In this document: positions 1-8,127 of the stretch, piece by piece
How positions within the stretch are numbered: position 1 is the first letter of the stretch
Layout of the letters: every line of letters begins with the position of its first letter
Assembly (NCBI RefSeq): GCF_022063185.1
Contig: NZ_CP091921.1
Location: forward strand, 1 to 33,931
Origin: Nostoc sp. UHCC 0870
GTDB taxonomy: Bacteria; Cyanobacteriota; Cyanobacteriia; Cyanobacteriales; Nostocaceae
Reading direction: 5' to 3'
Length of the DNA stretch: 33,931 nucleotides
The notes under the pieces: generated by a model
Databases searched by the model: none
What the model saw: the letters and a program-made list of their open reading frames with translations, nothing else
What the model was told of the DNA's origin: nothing
Translations under genes and position numbers: made by a program

Positions 1-882
1 AAAATACCTATCCACCTGCTAGAGCAAGAACGGAATTTAATTTGGGCAACGGCTGTAGCAGCCTACCGCAATGGTGAACAATGGCGACTGACTGATACTG
101 AAGATGAATGGTTAGACGCAGCCAATAAACAATACCAAAGCACCGACACATGGGAAGAGGCAGTAATGGCTTGGGCTGAGTTGCACAAGGAAGTATCCGT
201 AGGCGAAATCCTCAGCGATGTTCTCAAGATTGAGTTAGCCAAGCAGAGTAAAGCCGAACAAAACCGAGTAGCGGCTATTTTACGTTCTCACGGCTGGACA
301 AGAGGCGAGCGCAAACGGGTAAAGGGTCGGTTAATTCGTCCCTGGCTTCGACCCCAACAGGAGGTGGAACAAGAGGTGGAACGGGGGGTGGAACAGGAGG
401 TGGAACACCCTCAACCCCTTGTAAAACCTGACTTAGAGCCAGAGTGTTCCACCTGTTCCACCAATTCCCCCCAAACTTTTCCAAATTTTGATAGCAATAA
501 TGAAACTGCCCAAGCAACACCAAAAGAAGCAACACCAAAAGAAGTAACACCCCAAGAAATAGAACCGCTAGAAAAAAATGAAAAAAGTTTAGAGGGACAG
601 GGGGTGGAACAAGTGGTAGATGAGCCGCAAACCCAGTCACCACAAGTAATAGAAGAGTGTTCCACCCCCCGTTCCACCCCCTGTTCCACCTCCCTATTTG
701 TAGATGAAACACAGGCAGTAGTTGTGAATGCACTCCTGATTAGGGAGTGCATCGCGGATCAATCTTGGGAACTGATGGAAGCACTGTTAGAACAATGGAC
801 TGATGAATTTAAAGCTGCTGTATGGCAGGAATTAACCCCAGAAGAGCGCAAGGCTGTGAAGCAACTCAAGCCCAAAGCTTAA
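1..882 (+). CDS. VapE-type primase/helicase, C-terminal 293 codons
   Basis: Continuation of the gene that starts at 32285. The frame is open from base 1 and ends at TAA 880-882. The first ~50 codons (IHLLEQERNLIWATAVAAY, then GEQWRLTD) match the part of VapE proteins that follows the RRFW motif. Next comes a winged-helix-like end (LRSHGWTRGERKRVKGRLIR) typical of cyanobacterial plasmid replication proteins. The remaining ~170 codons are acidic and low-complexity, with Val-Glu-Gln/Glu and Cys-Ser-Thr peptides that come from repeated GGTGGAAC octamers on either strand. An internal ATG at 166 is in frame, but starting there would cut the conserved region. The joined protein would be about 842 aa. 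Confidence 0.85.
   Translation, partial: KIPIHLLEQERNLIWATAVAAYRNGEQWRLTDTEDEWLDAANKQYQSTDTWEEAVMAWAELHKEVSVGEILSDVLKIELAKQSKAEQNRVAAILRSHGWTRGERKRVKGRLIRPWLRPQQEVEQEVERGVEQEVEHPQPLVKPDLEPECSTCSTNSPQTFPNFDSNNETAQATPKEATPKEVTPQEIEPLEKNEKSLEGQGVEQVVDEPQTQSPQVIEECSTPRSTPCSTSLFVDETQAVVVNALLIRECIADQSWELMEALLEQWTDEFKAAVWQELTPEERKAVKQLKPKA
363..690. repeat. Ten GGTGGAAC octamers, direct and inverted, inside the replication gene
   Basis: GGTGGAAC occurs at 363, 375, 387 and 399 (exact 12-bp period) and at 603. Its complement GTTCCACC occurs at 446 and 455 and again at 659, 671 and 683 (12-bp period). The first and last clusters are complementary and could pair. The 12-bp period keeps the reading frame. 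The arrangement resembles iterons or a protein-binding array embedded in a coding region, but no function is shown by the sequence. Confidence 0.8.
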
Positions 883-884
883 AT

Positions 885-1415
885 CAGTTATCAGTTATCA
901 GTTATCAGTTACCAGTCCTGACGGCGTATCGGCGTAGGTTTAGACCCGCCACCAACGCATTCCACCTGGAGGTGGGGGACTTAAAACAGTGAACAGTGAC
1001 CAGTGAACAGTGACCAAACTGGTAACTGGTAACTGATAACTGGTAACTGGTAACTGGTAACTGGTAACTGATAACTGGTAACTGATAACTGGTAACTGAT
1101 AACTGGTTAAACCCAGGGATAAATAGATCACTGATAACTGTTTACTGTTCACTGTTCACTGTTAAAGCTGATACTGAGCATCATCAATTGTTGAGAGAGT
1201 GACGATGCTCTGCCCCACCCCCAAGCTCACGCCTCGCCATAGTTCGTGTCCATTCCCTACGGAAAGATGACCCCTTTTGACAGTGAACAGTAAACAGTAA
1301 ACAGTAAACAGTGATCTATTTATAAGAGGCGAAACACCACACCAAGTGGTGTCAGGCGTTGGTGCGTTCTCCACACCACATCCTATGCCTTGATAACTGA
1401 TAACTGATAACTGAT
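885..1415. repeat. Short tandem heptamer repeats (STRR-like) in non-coding DNA
   Basis: Non-coding DNA after the replication gene holds several heptamer arrays: TCAGTTA type at 885-918, CAGTGAA/CAGTGAC at 985-1012, AACTGGT/AACTGAT at 1015-1108, ACTGTTC at 1131-1165, CAGTAAA at 1279-1313, and TAACTGA at 1391-1415. These resemble the short tandemly repeated repetitive sequences of heterocyst-forming cyanobacteria. Unique sequence separates the arrays, including a small hairpin (ACACCAC/GTGGTGT, 1334-1352). Reading frames across the arrays are repeat artefacts. Confidence 0.85.
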
Positions 1416-1545
1416 TTACATTACAAGCGCGATCGCACCAGCAGTTAATGGCTCGATGTGCTACCTCGTAAGGGTGGCATCATATTTTACTATTACCACA
1501 TGGTTTCTGTTCTAAATTACGCAATTAATGGAATAAATCTTTAGT

Positions 1546-1589
1546 TGGATGCCTAAGCCAGAGAGGTGACTTTCTGGCTTAGGCATCCA
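1546..1589. other. Strong hairpin: 17-bp perfect stem
   Basis: TGGATGCCTAAGCCAGA (1546-1562) is exactly complementary to 1573-1589. A G-T and an A-T pair extend it inward and leave a loop of about six bases. No T-run follows on either strand, so it is not a typical intrinsic terminator. It lies between the replication gene and the relaxase gene, where an oriT, a single-strand origin or a small RNA would be plausible. Confidence 0.8.
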
Positions 1590-1642
1590 TTTAGTTAGCT
1601 GATTGTTTAGGCTAATAATTCATGCAGCATTACACATTAGGG

Positions 1643-1792
1643 CTAAAAAGTGTAATCCTCAAAGAGTCGCCGGACAACTCCCATTACGCGCTTTAACTGA
1701 ATAAGACGCTTCGACACAGCAATGCTTTTGGTAATCATCACAGGTGAAGCATCTTCCTCTACAACTAACCTTAGTAGACTGATCAGAACCAC
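1643..1792 (-). CDS. Possible small ORF of 49 aa, unknown
   Basis: A short frame starts at GTG 1792 and stops at TAG 1643. It reads as a plausible peptide (VVEEDASPVMITKSIAVSKR in the middle) with a basic second half. No clear ribosome binding site or family is recognised. It could be a remnant or chance. It is listed because the surrounding 1.4 kb has no other convincing gene. Confidence 0.2.
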   Translation of the reverse strand: MVLISLLRLVVEEDASPVMITKSIAVSKRLIQLKRVMGVVRRLFEDYTF

Positions 1793-2069
1793 CTCACTTT
1801 GAATTTTTCAAATGACTTTTTTTTAGTAACAAAACACATCAGTATAGCGTTTTTGCTAATGCGTTACTTCTGTGTCAATTGCCAGTCAAAATCATGTAAA
1901 AACCAGGGGAAGTATCTGACTTATTTATGTGATTTTATGGCAATTCCTAGCAGTTCTTATGACTTCTTAAGAATGGCTTTTATGCTAATTATGTGATTAA
2001 CATCAGACAACTACACGTCTTATCCAAGGCACTTTTATGGCAATTGTGCGGCAACAATATTTTTGATTT
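1793..2069. other. Intergenic, no convincing gene
   Basis: AT-rich leader between the small possible ORF and the left copy of the 27-bp inverted repeat. Two overlapping plus-strand frames (1799-1996, and 1993-2364, which runs into the relaxase gene) have atypical composition and no ribosome binding site. I see no family in them. Confidence 0.5.
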
Positions 2070-2096
2070 TGACGCACAGTACGCCAAATTTGGCGG
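2070..2096 (+). repeat. 27-bp inverted repeat, left copy (upstream of relaxase)
   Basis: The site begins TGACGCACAGTACGCC and ends TTTGGCGG. It contains the perfect 12-bp palindrome GCCAAATTTGGC. Its reverse complement occurs downstream of the relaxase gene at 7578-7604 with 25 of 27 matches. It lies 251 bp before the relaxase start. It is a candidate oriT/relaxase-binding site or a recombination end; this is inference from position and symmetry. Confidence 0.8.
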
Positions 2097-2333
2097 TAGA
2101 TTTTTGGGATTATTTTGCTATATTAAATCAAGAAGTAATCTTGAGAAGAAAATTTTCTTGAAGTCAAAGTCCCACGAAAAAAATTCAACTCGTCATCAGG
2201 TGCAACCAATTTTGATGATGGAAATGTTCTTTGACTTCACAACTTATTTGAAAGGCGATTATCTTCCCGATAGAGAAAATAATCGGAATTGGTTGAACCG
2301 CAATGAAAGGGGTCTTAAGTTATGTAAAAAGCT

Positions 2334-2340
2334 GAGGAGG
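2334..2340 (+). promoter_or_regulatory. Strong ribosome binding site of the relaxase gene
   Basis: GAGGAGG lies seven bases before ATG 2348. It fixes the start of the relaxase and argues against any overlapping upstream frame. Confidence 0.8.
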
Positions 2341-2347
2341 GGTCGCC

Positions 2348-5300
2348 ATGCTAACGGCAGCTAACGTCTCCTCCGAGATGGCGGTGAACTACTTCGTCAA
2401 GAATTACTATCACCAAGGAAAGTCGCTGTGGAGTGGACAAGGGGCTGAGAAACTGGGCTTGTCCGGGGCGATTGATGACGAATATGCTTTTAAAAATGTG
2501 ATTGAGGGGAAATCGCCTGACGGTCAGCAGGAATTGAACGCCAGAGCAGTAAAACCCAAAAACCGCAGAGCCGCATTAGACTGTACATTTTCTGCACCCA
2601 AAAGTGTGAGCTTGATGGCATTGGTGGGAGGGGATAAACGTTTAATAGACGCTCACCATCAAGCATTGAAACAAACCCTGGAGCTAATAGAGCAGAGGTA
2701 CGCCTATACCAGAGTGACAGACGATTACGGCAGACATAGGGTGAAGACTGGTAACTTGGTCATAGCGCAATTTGACCACATCGAAAGTCGAGATTTAGAC
2801 CCACATCTGCACACCCATTGTTTGCTGATGAATATGACTCAAACCCCAGATGATAGATGGATGAGTTTGAGCAACGGTGAGATATTCGCCAATAAGAAAT
2901 TCTTGGGCATGGCATACCAAAGCTATCTGGCTCGTGAGGTGCAGAAGCTGGGGTATGAGATAGAACCTCGCTTACATGGGCAGTTTGATATAAAAGGCTT
3001 TAAGGAAGAGGATTTAGAAGTATTTTCCAAACGCAGACAGCAGATACTTGCCAAAGCTGGGGCTAACTCCACCTGGGCAGAACGAGAGAAAGTTTGGGAC
3101 ACAACCAGACAACGCAAGCAGAATCTACCAGAATCAGAGTTACGAGCTTTGTGGCTTCAAGAAGCACAGGCATTGGGTATTACCTTTGTTCAGCCGGGAG
3201 AACCAAAATATGAACAGGCGGCTGAGGTCGGGGAACAACAAAGTCTTAAAGAAGCCTTAGAAAATGCGATCGCACACTGTAGTGAGAGAAATGTCGCATT
3301 TAAACTAGAAGACTTAGAAAAATTCATCCTCACTGAACGCCTAGCCACAGATGTCACAGAAATTGAGCCACTGGTGAAAGAACATCCAGAACTCATCAGT
3401 CTGCCTCTGTTAACTGACCAATTTACGACAATGGCAGCAGTTCGCCGAGAACTGGCAACCATCGAATTAATGCAGCAAGGTCAAGGGAGAGTCCCCCCAA
3501 TTACTCAAGTAGAAATAGTTGAAAGCCTGTTAGAAAAAACCTTACTCAATCAGGGGCAGAGGCAAGCCGTACAACTAGCAGCACTAACCCAAGACCAGTT
3601 TATTGCATGGCAGGGGGTAGCTGGTGCAGGTAAAACTTTCGCTCTCAAGGAATTGAAGGAAATCGCCGCCGCAAGTGGCTACACTATTAAAGGATTTGCC
3701 CCCAGTTCAGCCGCCGCAACGGTGTTGAGTCAAGAATTAGAGATTGAGACTCAGACAGTGGCACGATTGTTGGTGTCTGAACCACCACCAGAAACACAAA
3801 CCAAGGAAATCTGGATTGTGGATGAAGCGGGATTACTCAGTGCCAAAGATGCTTATGCACTACTGCAACGGGCAACCCTTGAGCAAGCCAGAGTTCTGTT
3901 TGTGGGTGACACTCGTCAATTATCAGCCGTAGAAGCAGGCAACCCGTTTAAATCCTTGCAACAAGCGGGAATTAAAACCGCATATCTGAATGAATCTTTA
4001 CGCCAAAAAGACCCCAAACTCAAATTAGCCGTAGATTTAATTGCTGATGGCAGAGTACAAGCGGGTTTTGAGCATTTGTTAGCCAATGGCTCTATTGTTA
4101 GTGTTGATACTGAGTCTAAAATTGAAGCGATCGCTAATGATTATATGATGGCTTCCCCAGAGCAACGAGTCAAAACTCTGGTCTTAGCTGGAACAAATGC
4201 CGAAAGACTTGCCCTTACCCAAGCCATTCGAGACAAGCTCAAAGATGAAGGGACTTTGGGAGAAACTGCAACCATCACCCAACTGCAAACCAAAAATCTG
4301 TCAAAAGTACAGATGCGGTTTGCCCATAACTTTGAAATTGGTGATGTGATCATGCCGACACGGGACTACAAACGTCGGGGATTATCTCAGGGTAAACTGT
4401 ATGAAGTGGTAGGTCAAACTACTGACAAATTGACCCTTAAAAGTGATGATGGCAGTCACTTAGAAGTCGATACAACCTTTGACAAAGCCGTATATCACTC
4501 TCAAGAAATTGAAATTGCGGTAGGCGATCGCTTGCAATGGAAAAAAAATGACAGGCAACTTGGAAGACGCAATGGACAGGAGTTTACTGTTACAGCTATT
4601 ACCCAAGACACAGCCCAGATTCAATATCTTGATGGTCACACTGAATCCATTAGTTTACTCCCAGCCCAGAATTTAGACTATGGGTGGGTGAGTACGACAT
4701 ATAGTAGCCAAGGTAAAACTGCTAACCGAGTCCTCATTGCGGCAGATTTTACGATTGGACAAGAAAGTTTTTATGTTGCTGCCAGTCGTGCCAAACATGA
4801 ACTCAAGATTTATACCGAAGATCCAACTCGATTATTGGAGTTGGCACAAGAGTCAAAAGCCAAAGAAAATGCTTTGGAATTGCTACGAACACAGGTTAAG
4901 GAGTCTCAGCAACAGCAGCTAGTAAATGTTAGCAATGAAGTTTCTACAGTAGCAACCGAAACAGTAATCTCTACTCCAGTTGTACAACCAGTTTTGAAGT
5001 CAGTAGCATCTAATGTTCAAAGCAACCTGGAAGCATCAACAAGAGGCAGGGGGCAGGGGGAAAAGGAGCAGGGGGAAATGACCCCTGCCAAGAGCCGTGG
5101 AGCGTTCGCGGAGCGTCTCGTAGAGGAGCGGAACATGGGTCTGATTCCCCCACTTCTACTAAGTGGTTCTCGTACCCCTACGGGGAAGCACGCTACAGTT
5201 GGGGTCGAATCCCCATCTGAACTATCCCCCCTGCCCCCTGCTCCCTGCTCCTCTGCCTCTTTTTCAACTGCACTTCCTTTAGTCCAACCTGTAATCCAAG

Positions 5301-7282
5301 AGACACCAGATGCTACCAAGGTTTTTGAGAAACCCATACTAAAGCCAAAAACATCTGTACCTAATGTTGCATTTTGGACTCCATATTCTGCGCCATCTCC
5401 TGAGCATATAGACCCAGAACACTGGCAAGAACTGGTAGAAAAGAGCGCGATTCATCCTATGATTGCTGCCCTCAACTTTAAAAGCTTGCATCTTGACCCC
5501 ATCGAACAAGAACATGAGGCTTGGGAACATCTAATATATAGTGACAATATCTCCCGTCGGAATGATGGACGGCTCAGAGACAGCGATTTACGCAGATATT
5601 CCCACATCGAAGCTGGTGGCTGGTGGTGTCATGCTGGGGTTGACCCTCGCTCATTTCCTTTACTGCCACCCGAACAAAAACCTCAACGAAAACTTTGGGG
5701 ATGTTACAAGCCCAATACCCCTAGAAATCAAATTGATGACCCAGCGAAAGTCATTAAATACGAGCATCCACCTAAAACTGATTTAAGTATCTTTTTATTA
5801 GATATTCCTGATGATCTAGCAGACCGTATCTATAAGAAACATGGTGTAGAACCAACAAATAGCGATCGCGCTTGTGGATTTTGGTATTGTGTTTGGAAAC
5901 ATAACTTACCTATCACAATTACTGAGGGAGCGAAGAAGGCCGCCAGTTTGTTGAGCCAGGGTCACGTCGCCATTGGACTGCCGGGAATCTATGCTGGGTA
6001 TCGCAGTAAGAATGAAAATGGTGAACAAATCGAGCCTGTATTACATGAAGAATTAGCCATTTTCGCCACACCTAACAGGCATATTCTGTTTTGCTTTGAC
6101 TACGAAACCAAACCCAAAACATTACACAATATTCAAATTGCTACATCACGGACTGGACGACTTTTGGAACAACAGGGAGCGAAAGTCAAAGTCGTGACAC
6201 TCCCAGGGCCAGATAAAGGAGTGGATGATTTTATCGTCGCTGTTGGGTCACTTGCCTATGAAAAGGTGAGCCATCAAGCGATGAATTTAAAAGATTGGCA
6301 ACAGCGTCATCAACAACGTGCAATTGCCATAGAACCACCGAGAAAGTTAACTCCAGAGCAACGTCAACAACGGCTAGCCTCTGAGTTAAATGAAAATGTC
6401 ACTTTTAATCAACTTAAAACAGCTATTTTACAAAAGCAACAACACCAACTTTCACAACAAACTGTAGATGTGATAGTTGACTTTGTTGAGCAGTCCACTA
6501 TTGAATCTGCCCTAGTTGAAAAACTCTCACTACTTTCTCAGGAACTATCCCAATTCCATCATGATTTCAGCAGTGAGACGAATATACTAGAGCAATTGAG
6601 ATTGGTTCTTGATCACAAAAAACAAAGTCAACTTTCACAACAAACTGTGGATGCGATAGTTGACTTTGTTGATCAGTCCAACATTGAGTCTGCCATAGTT
6701 GAAAAATTATCCCTACTTTCTCAGGGGCTATCCCAATTCCATCATGATTTAAATCATGGAAATGTCACTCTTAATCAACTTAAAGCAGCTATTTTACAAA
6801 AGCAACAACACCAACTTTCACAACAAGTTCTAGATGCAATTGTTGACTTTGTTGATCAGTCCGTCATTGAGTCTGTTCTTATTGAGAAGTTACCAACACT
6901 CATTCATGAACTATCACAGCTTAAAAATAATAACCCTATTCACAATTTAGAACCCGTAATTGATAAATTAGTTAATCGTTTTCAATATCAAGAAAATTTA
7001 AATTTAATGCTTAAACAGGAAATTCATAATTTGGATAAGCTAGCACTTAAAGCTTTATTTATGGAAGTCGGAAAATATGTTAAAGGTGAAAAAGTTACAG
7101 GCGAGAAGGTGAACGAAATATTCTGTTTAATTGGTCAAGCTGATTCACCTTTAACCTTTGAACAAAGAATGGATACTGTTCGTCAATTAATTAGAAACGA
7201 CAAACCCCAACTTATGAAAAAGTTGGGACTTAATTCTCCGCATAATCATCATCAGAAAAGTTATCCAAAATTTAGCAGATAA
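2348..7282 (+). CDS. MobF-type conjugative relaxase-helicase fused to DUF3854/TOPRIM-like domain
   Basis: A 1644-aa protein likely to nick and unwind plasmid DNA at oriT for transfer. The N-terminal TrwC-type relaxase domain (about 1-280) carries the metal-binding triad HLHTH at 153-157 and candidate catalytic tyrosines Tyr15, Tyr20 and Tyr21. The TraI/RecD-like helicase follows: Walker A GVAGAGKT 423-430, Walker B IWIVDEAG 488-495, and late motifs near STTYSSQGKT and AASRAKHE. Residues ~899-971 are encoded by an inserted interspersed repeat. Residues ~1016-1310 match DUF3854, a TOPRIM-like domain (ITEGAKKA, CFDYE, GVDDF). Three ~60-aa repeats (1350-1530) and a basic tail end the protein. The fusion puts relaxase, helicase and a primase-type domain in one chain. 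A 27-bp inverted repeat flanks the gene. The relaxase assignment is firm; the tail role is unknown. Confidence 0.93.
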   Translation: MLTAANVSSEMAVNYFVKNYYHQGKSLWSGQGAEKLGLSGAIDDEYAFKNVIEGKSPDGQQELNARAVKPKNRRAALDCTFSAPKSVSLMALVGGDKRLIDAHHQALKQTLELIEQRYAYTRVTDDYGRHRVKTGNLVIAQFDHIESRDLDPHLHTHCLLMNMTQTPDDRWMSLSNGEIFANKKFLGMAYQSYLAREVQKLGYEIEPRLHGQFDIKGFKEEDLEVFSKRRQQILAKAGANSTWAEREKVWDTTRQRKQNLPESELRALWLQEAQALGITFVQPGEPKYEQAAEVGEQQSLKEALENAIAHCSERNVAFKLEDLEKFILTERLATDVTEIEPLVKEHPELISLPLLTDQFTTMAAVRRELATIELMQQGQGRVPPITQVEIVESLLEKTLLNQGQRQAVQLAALTQDQFIAWQGVAGAGKTFALKELKEIAAASGYTIKGFAPSSAAATVLSQELEIETQTVARLLVSEPPPETQTKEIWIVDEAGLLSAKDAYALLQRATLEQARVLFVGDTRQLSAVEAGNPFKSLQQAGIKTAYLNESLRQKDPKLKLAVDLIADGRVQAGFEHLLANGSIVSVDTESKIEAIANDYMMASPEQRVKTLVLAGTNAERLALTQAIRDKLKDEGTLGETATITQLQTKNLSKVQMRFAHNFEIGDVIMPTRDYKRRGLSQGKLYEVVGQTTDKLTLKSDDGSHLEVDTTFDKAVYHSQEIEIAVGDRLQWKKNDRQLGRRNGQEFTVTAITQDTAQIQYLDGHTESISLLPAQNLDYGWVSTTYSSQGKTANRVLIAADFTIGQESFYVAASRAKHELKIYTEDPTRLLELAQESKAKENALELLRTQVKESQQQQLVNVSNEVSTVATETVISTPVVQPVLKSVASNVQSNLEASTRGRGQGEKEQGEMTPAKSRGAFAERLVEERNMGLIPPLLLSGSRTPTGKHATVGVESPSELSPLPPAPCSSASFSTALPLVQPVIQETPDATKVFEKPILKPKTSVPNVAFWTPYSAPSPEHIDPEHWQELVEKSAIHPMIAALNFKSLHLDPIEQEHEAWEHLIYSDNISRRNDGRLRDSDLRRYSHIEAGGWWCHAGVDPRSFPLLPPEQKPQRKLWGCYKPNTPRNQIDDPAKVIKYEHPPKTDLSIFLLDIPDDLADRIYKKHGVEPTNSDRACGFWYCVWKHNLPITITEGAKKAASLLSQGHVAIGLPGIYAGYRSKNENGEQIEPVLHEELAIFATPNRHILFCFDYETKPKTLHNIQIATSRTGRLLEQQGAKVKVVTLPGPDKGVDDFIVAVGSLAYEKVSHQAMNLKDWQQRHQQRAIAIEPPRKLTPEQRQQRLASELNENVTFNQLKTAILQKQQHQLSQQTVDVIVDFVEQSTIESALVEKLSLLSQELSQFHHDFSSETNILEQLRLVLDHKKQSQLSQQTVDAIVDFVDQSNIESAIVEKLSLLSQGLSQFHHDLNHGNVTLNQLKAAILQKQQHQLSQQVLDAIVDFVDQSVIESVLIEKLPTLIHELSQLKNNNPIHNLEPVIDKLVNRFQYQENLNLMLKQEIHNLDKLALKALFMEVGKYVKGEKVTGEKVNEIFCLIGQADSPLTFEQRMDTVRQLIRNDKPQLMKKLGLNSPHNHHQKSYPKFSR
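5042..5260. repeat. Interspersed palindromic repeat inserted in frame in the relaxase gene
   Basis: About 219 bp bounded by G-rich/C-rich imperfect inverted repeats (AGAGGCAGGGGGCAGGGGG on the left, the complement with gaps on the right). Inside is the GGAGCGTTCGCGGAGCGTCT type of sequence seen in Nostoc-like interspersed repeats. It adds about 73 codons of low-complexity protein between the helicase and DUF3854 domains without a stop, at a linker position. Base composition is clearly unlike the flanks. Confidence 0.75.
6395..6935 (+). repeat. Three tandem ~180-bp repeats encoding 60-aa units in the relaxase tail
   Basis: Units begin at 6395, 6581 and 6761. They share QLSQQTVDAIVDFVDQS-like and IVEKLSLLSQ-like stretches at protein level and long near-identical DNA stretches, so the duplication is recent or homogenised. 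They are predicted helical, Gln- and Leu-rich, perhaps interaction modules. Confidence 0.85.
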
Positions 7283-7293
7283 GGAAGATTATA

Positions 7294-7313
7294 ATTTGAG
7301 TAATTACTCAAAT
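7294..7313. promoter_or_regulatory. 20-bp perfect palindrome after the relaxase gene
   Basis: ATTTGAGTAATTACTCAAAT reads the same on both strands and lies 12 bp after the relaxase stop. It could be an operator or a weak bidirectional terminator. No T-run follows. Confidence 0.6.
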
Positions 7314-7323
7314 GAAGATTTAC

Positions 7324-7455
7324 TCAATCTTTAGAAACGGGGGTATCAAGATGGGTATCCGCCGAGAGGTAGTGTGATTTGAACGATAATTTAGCCAAAC
7401 GGTCACGAAATACTTCACTTTGTACTAGGACAACATATACGCCTATTTCAATCAT
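7324..7455 (-). CDS. Possible small ORF of 43 aa, unknown
   Basis: A frame from ATG 7455 to TGA 7324 reads as a plausible peptide (MIEIGVYVVLVQSEVFRDRL at the start). No ribosome binding site and no recognised family. Convergent with the relaxase gene. May be a gene scrap. Confidence 0.22.
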   Translation of the reverse strand: MIEIGVYVVLVQSEVFRDRLAKLSFKSHYLSADTHLDTPVSKD

Positions 7456-8073
7456 TAAAAATCTACTCTAGCAAGTTTTACCACTCTAGAAAACATTTAA
7501 TCTCCAATCTTCTCGGTAAACAGAGGGGCTGTGAACGCGATTTTTTGGTGATTTGGCTGCCGAATTGAAAAAACTTTCCGCCAAAGATGGCGTACTGTGC
7601 GTCAGAAAAAGATGGATTACAGAGTTTATTCGTTTATAAGCGCGTTTAATTTGATTGGCTAAAAATCGGGAGATTTGAGAGAAGTTTTGGTAACTGTTGG
7701 GATTTATTGGGGATTTGGGAGTTAATGATAATATATATTAATTATCTTCTCCACTTAGTTAAAAAGGTCACAAAGAAATTGGGATTTTTAGGTTTAGTTG
7801 GGGGGAATATTGGGTGTAATTGGTGAGTCTGAGGATTTAGCATCAATTGCATAAATGAATAAATAAAAGCACAATTGTAATTATTATTAATAAATGCTGA
7901 AACTATTGCCTAATAAGAGTTTTACTTTGTTGAAAGCAATTGTTAATTAGAGGTCAAAAAATGAGGAAAATTTTTTTGTGAATTTAATGTTGAGTGTTGG
8001 TTCTGTTTCAAGTGGAATACAAGGCGTTCACTTTGTTTAATCTCTTGAAGATGAACTCTCTGCCCTACACCTT
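7456..8073. other. Intergenic region, AT-rich, carrying the right 27-bp repeat
   Basis: No gene is supported in this stretch. It contains the right copy of the relaxase-flanking inverted repeat (7578-7604) and a 17-bp exact repeat (7501-7517) also found at 25451-25467. AT-rich DNA before 8074 may hold the promoter of the following toxin-antitoxin unit. Confidence 0.6.
7578..7604 (-). repeat. 27-bp inverted repeat, right copy (downstream of relaxase)
   Basis: Reverse complement of 2070-2096 with two mismatches, both in the short central stretch between the conserved halves. It lies 295 bp after the relaxase stop. Together the two copies enclose 5.5 kb containing only the relaxase and perhaps a 43-aa ORF. 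Confidence 0.8.
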
Positions 8074-8127
8074 GTGATCATCAACTTTCAGCCTGATAAA
8101 ATCAGGAGCGAAAAATCTGAATGTTTG

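Noticed and set aside
275..752. Two minus-strand frames opposite the replication gene
   Set aside because: Low-complexity Pro/Val-rich or Val-Glu text caused by the GGTGGAAC repeats on the coding strand.
885..1415. CRISPR array suggested by many repeats
   Set aside because: Units are heptamers in tandem without unique spacers of constant length, and no cas genes are present.
1799..2364. Two overlapping plus-strand frames before the relaxase
   Set aside because: Atypical composition, no ribosome binding site, and the second overlaps the relaxase start, which has a strong site of its own.
2070..7604. A transposon with terminal inverted repeats
   Set aside because: No transposase lies between the repeats and no target duplication is visible; a relaxase-related site is more plausible.
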